Below are positions 61,797-64,000 of a stretch of 64,000 nucleotides of DNA, one piece after another (the first letter of the stretch is position 1; each line of letters opens with the position of its first letter). Under the pieces are notes generated by a model. The model was given only the letters and a program-made list of their open reading frames with translations, ran no database searches and was not told where the DNA came from. The position numbers were made by a program, and so were the translations under genes. Source of the DNA: Melanopsichium pennsylvanicum (lineage: Eukaryota > Basidiomycota > Ustilaginomycetes > Ustilaginales); the NCBI GenBank assembly GCA_900208305.1, contig OAPG01000019.1, positions 490,605 through 554,604 of the forward strand, written 5' to 3'.

Positions 61797-63049
61797 ATGA
61801 GCTCAGAAGCGGGCCCGAGCTCCGCACCTCTGTTCAAAAAGCGAGGCAAGTCACATACAACCTCGCGCATATCTAGCTCTGTCATTGACAACCCCGCACC
61901 ATCGACGTCCATCAATCCAGGAGTTGCATCAGACTTAAATCCAGCCAAAACAGCAGACTTAGATGGAGAAGAAAACTCTGTGCAGGATTTAATCGCACTC
62001 CGCTCACTCAACCGCAAACCCACTGGCATTGAGCTCGAGCGACTCAACAAGGGCGATAGAAAGAAAGGGAAGCAGCCGCAGAAAGAGAAGAGCGCCGCCC
62101 AACAGGTAGAGGATAGATGGGAGGCGCAGATGAAGCGCGGTGGTCTTATGGCCAGTGATAGTAGCAGTGGTGGCTACGGCGGAGGAGGAGGAGCTGCTGG
62201 GGAAGCGATTGAGGCAGAGAGCGATGAAGAGTGAGTTTGTCCTTCCATCTCGCAATGACGCAGGAAGGCCGCAAGACATAGACGTACTAACGATGCTTTC
62301 CGTTCTGACTTGCCTTTCAACATTTTCGCTGAGTGTCTATCAACAGAGCTGGGTCAAAAGGGAGAAGGCTGGTCCGGAAGAACAACTTCCAAGGCGAAAC
62401 TGGCACCATTGACGTTGATAAACACATGTAGGTCCTTCGTTTCTGCACCTGTGCCTTTCCCGCTATGTGCTGGTCTCCGGCACTCACACATTCTCTCTAT
62501 CTTCATCGAATCATCTCGTGCAGGATGGCGTATATCGAAGAAGAGATGAAGAAGCGCACTGGTCGCTCGGCCCTACCTTCCGACCTTGACGGAACAGCGA
62601 TGCGAAGAGCATTGGACGACCCGGAAGATAGCCTCTACGCCATGGCGGAGAGGTACAAAGAGTTGCAACGATCCATCAAATCGGAACAGACGCAGGAGGA
62701 GCGGGAAGGAAATGTCGCGCTCTCTGCCGCCATGTTGAGCAGCATTCCCGAAGTGGATTTGGGCATTCATTCGAGGATGAAGAACATCGAAGAGACCGAA
62801 CGGGCGAAAAGGGAGTTCTACAAGAAGCGCAAGAAGGAAGGTGCTGTGGATGCCCCCACGGCGGATGAGGCATATGCGAATGCCAGGTTTCAACGTGCCC
62901 GGCCAAGAGCCAACAACTTGGATTTCCAACATCGTCCAGCCGAAGGTTCACACGGCGCTGCTGGTGGGGACAGGGGAGCGAGGAAGCAGATGGCTACCGA
63001 TCAGCTCGCTGTAGACAGGTTCAGGAAGCGACAGCGTAAGTTCAGGTAG
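61797..63049 (+). CDS. C9orf78/HCA59 (Tls1-family) spliceosome-associated protein
   Basis: Members associate with the spliceosome (Brr2 in human). The fission yeast homologue Tls1 affects splicing of telomere-related transcripts, and through that telomere length and silencing. I infer three exons: 61797-62230, 62347-62427 and 62524-63049. Introns are GTGAGT…CAACAG and GTAGGT…GTGCAG, both phase 2, giving 346 residues. The family block is rebuilt across the second junction (GETGTIDVDKHM then MAYIEEEMKKR). Other matches are QDLIALRSLNRKPTGIELER near the N-terminus, YKELQRSIKSEQTQEEREGN, and a basic end with RFRKRQRKFR. It is the last gene, about 700 bp from the telomeric repeats. Confidence 0.88.
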
Positions 63050-63360
63050 CGTCACATCTCCACTACAAATGGTTGCGCACACGGCAATCTGATCCACTTT
63101 CGCATTGCAACATTTGCACAACGTCTAAGAACCTGTCCGTGAACCGAGTTGATCTTGCGAGGCCAATCCATGATGGAATCCATGCAACAATCCATCCCCG
63201 CCTTTTGGCGGCTCAAGGTGCAAGCATGCACATCTTGGCAACGTGAGCCAGCCAGTCTTGGGCAAGTGCCTCCTTGGACTTCTTCTTGTTGGTGCACTTG
63301 TATGGCTTCTTGTTGGCATAGCATTTGGTTCTGGCCTGCTTTGGGATCACGCCACTGAGC

Positions 63361-63472
63361 ATGTACTTGTGCATGATTCTGTTTACATACTTGTGCATGA
63401 TTCTGTTTACATACTTGTGCATGGTTTTGTTTATGTATTTGCGCATGATGCTGTTTGTGCACTTGCTTGTGT
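63361..63472 (+). repeat. 24-bp tandem repeat, about 4.5 units
   Basis: Units of TACTTGTGCATGATTCTGTT plus TACA: the first two are near identical and later ones diverge (TATTTGCGCATGATGCTGTT). The repeat sits immediately left of the terminal LTR fragment. Confidence 0.8.
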
Positions 63473-63480
63473 CTCCCAAG

Positions 63481-63760
63481 TGTCAGCAGTTGCGTGCCAG
63501 AGATCCGACTTCCCGTGAGAAAACGCGACTCGCCAGATTTCAGTGAGTTCCGGCGGCTAAGCTTGGCCTCAACGGATATCGAAGAGAATCCCGCAAGTGG
63601 CGATCTCTCGACGGATATCGGCTGACCGCTGGTGACACTCCGTACAGAGGTAACGCGGCAAGCTCGGACGGGGTATTTGGTCGACGTGAGTGTCACGACG
63701 TCGACGGGATACTGCTGATGGCTGGGTTGGACCTCAGCCGTCGTTGCCGGTGGAGTTATG
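63481..63760 (-). repeat. Truncated R3-family LTR at the chromosome end
   Basis: 280 bp, starting TGTCAGCAGTTGCGTGCCAG. It matches in reverse the last 280 bp of the R3 LTR (50314-50593) with scattered substitutions. It stops inside the LTR at GGTGGAGTTATG, where telomeric repeats begin; the rest of the LTR is missing. Confidence 0.9.
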
Positions 63761-64000
63761 GGTTAGGGTTAGGGTTAGGGTTAGGGTTAGGGTTAGGGTT
63801 AGGGTTAGGGTTAGGGTTAGGGTTAGGGTTAGGGTTAGGGTTAGGGTTAGGGTTAGGGTTAGGGTTAGGGTTAGGCGTGTGGATCGAAAACGAGTTGGAA
63901 GCTGCGTTAGGGTTCGGGTTAGGGTTAGGGTTAGGGTTAGGGTTAGGGTTAGGGTTAGGGTTAGGGTTAGGGTTAGGGTTAGGGTTAGGGTTAGGGTTAG
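63761..64000 (+). repeat. Telomeric TTAGGG array
   Basis: Tandem TTAGGG running rightward, the expected orientation for a right chromosome end. It is interrupted by about 31 bp of other sequence at 63876-63906, followed by one TTAGGG, a TTCGGG variant, and TTAGGG again to the window edge. Confidence 0.97.

Noticed and set aside
1..64000. CRISPR arrays, bacterial operons, IS elements or rRNA genes
   Set aside because: The sequence is eukaryotic nuclear. The tandem repeats present have no spacer structure, and no rRNA-like segment was seen.

Overview
This is a nuclear, subtelomeric window from a fungus, most likely a basidiomycete of the smut type (Ustilaginomycotina). That placement is inference. 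It rests on largely intron-poor genes with short GTRAGT introns, TTAGGG telomeric repeats, chromodomain-bearing Ty3/gypsy elements, and recognisable fungal housekeeping genes. The right edge is a chromosome end: G-rich TTAGGG arrays run toward position 64000.

Layout. (1) 1-2651: a partial CPSF30/YTH1 mRNA 3'-end processing gene (minus) and the ribosome-biogenesis gene RLP24 (plus). (2) 2652-11351: a graveyard of old, CpG-poor LTR fragments called here families A, B and C, including a solo LTR with target-site duplication (TSD) CACAG. (3) 11352-15659: an NRAMP metal transporter and a secreted DUF1996 protein, both minus. (4) 15660-25965: intergenic DNA with more LTR debris, a transposase-like fragment and a 13-bp minisatellite. 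(5) 26086-34341: a single-copy gene block with a Cdc4-type F-box/WD40 protein, tRNA pseudouridine synthase PUS1 and a TPR/DnaJ co-chaperone. (6) 34706-60890: a nested set of retrotransposons. Element R1 (36770-60746, minus, TSD TCAGC) sits in an old family-C LTR. R1 is itself split by R2 (39886-47390, plus, TSD CCGG) and R3 (49583-58449, plus, TSD CAGGT). Removing R2 and R3 with one TSD copy each gives R1 a length near 7.6 kb and restores its pol frame at both sites. (7) 61797-63049: a C9orf78/Tls1-family gene, the last gene before the telomere. (8) 63481-64000: a truncated R3-family LTR joined directly to TTAGGG repeats.

Main discovery. All three retrotransposons carry the heptamer GGGAAAC, in the gag frame as G GGA AAC, at the 3' end of gag. 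In each, a stem-loop follows and the -1 frame is open into pro/pol. R1 has a 5-nt spacer and a perfect 12-bp hairpin with a 9-nt loop. R3 has a 7-nt spacer and a perfect 10-bp hairpin, extendable to 14 bp, with a 9-nt loop holding the gag stop and the first pol ATG. R2 has an imperfect stem. These look like programmed -1 ribosomal frameshift cassettes. R1 also carries a convincing four-exon antisense gene between pol and its 3' LTR, and R3 has antisense ORFs in the same place. All differences I could find by eye between the paired LTRs of R1 (8) and R3 (4) are CpG transitions, which points to a CpG-directed mutation process that also appears to have changed the R1 integrase catalytic Glu.

Limits: homology calls come from motif recognition, not searches. 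Boundaries of the old A/B/C fragments are approximate except where a TSD is given.
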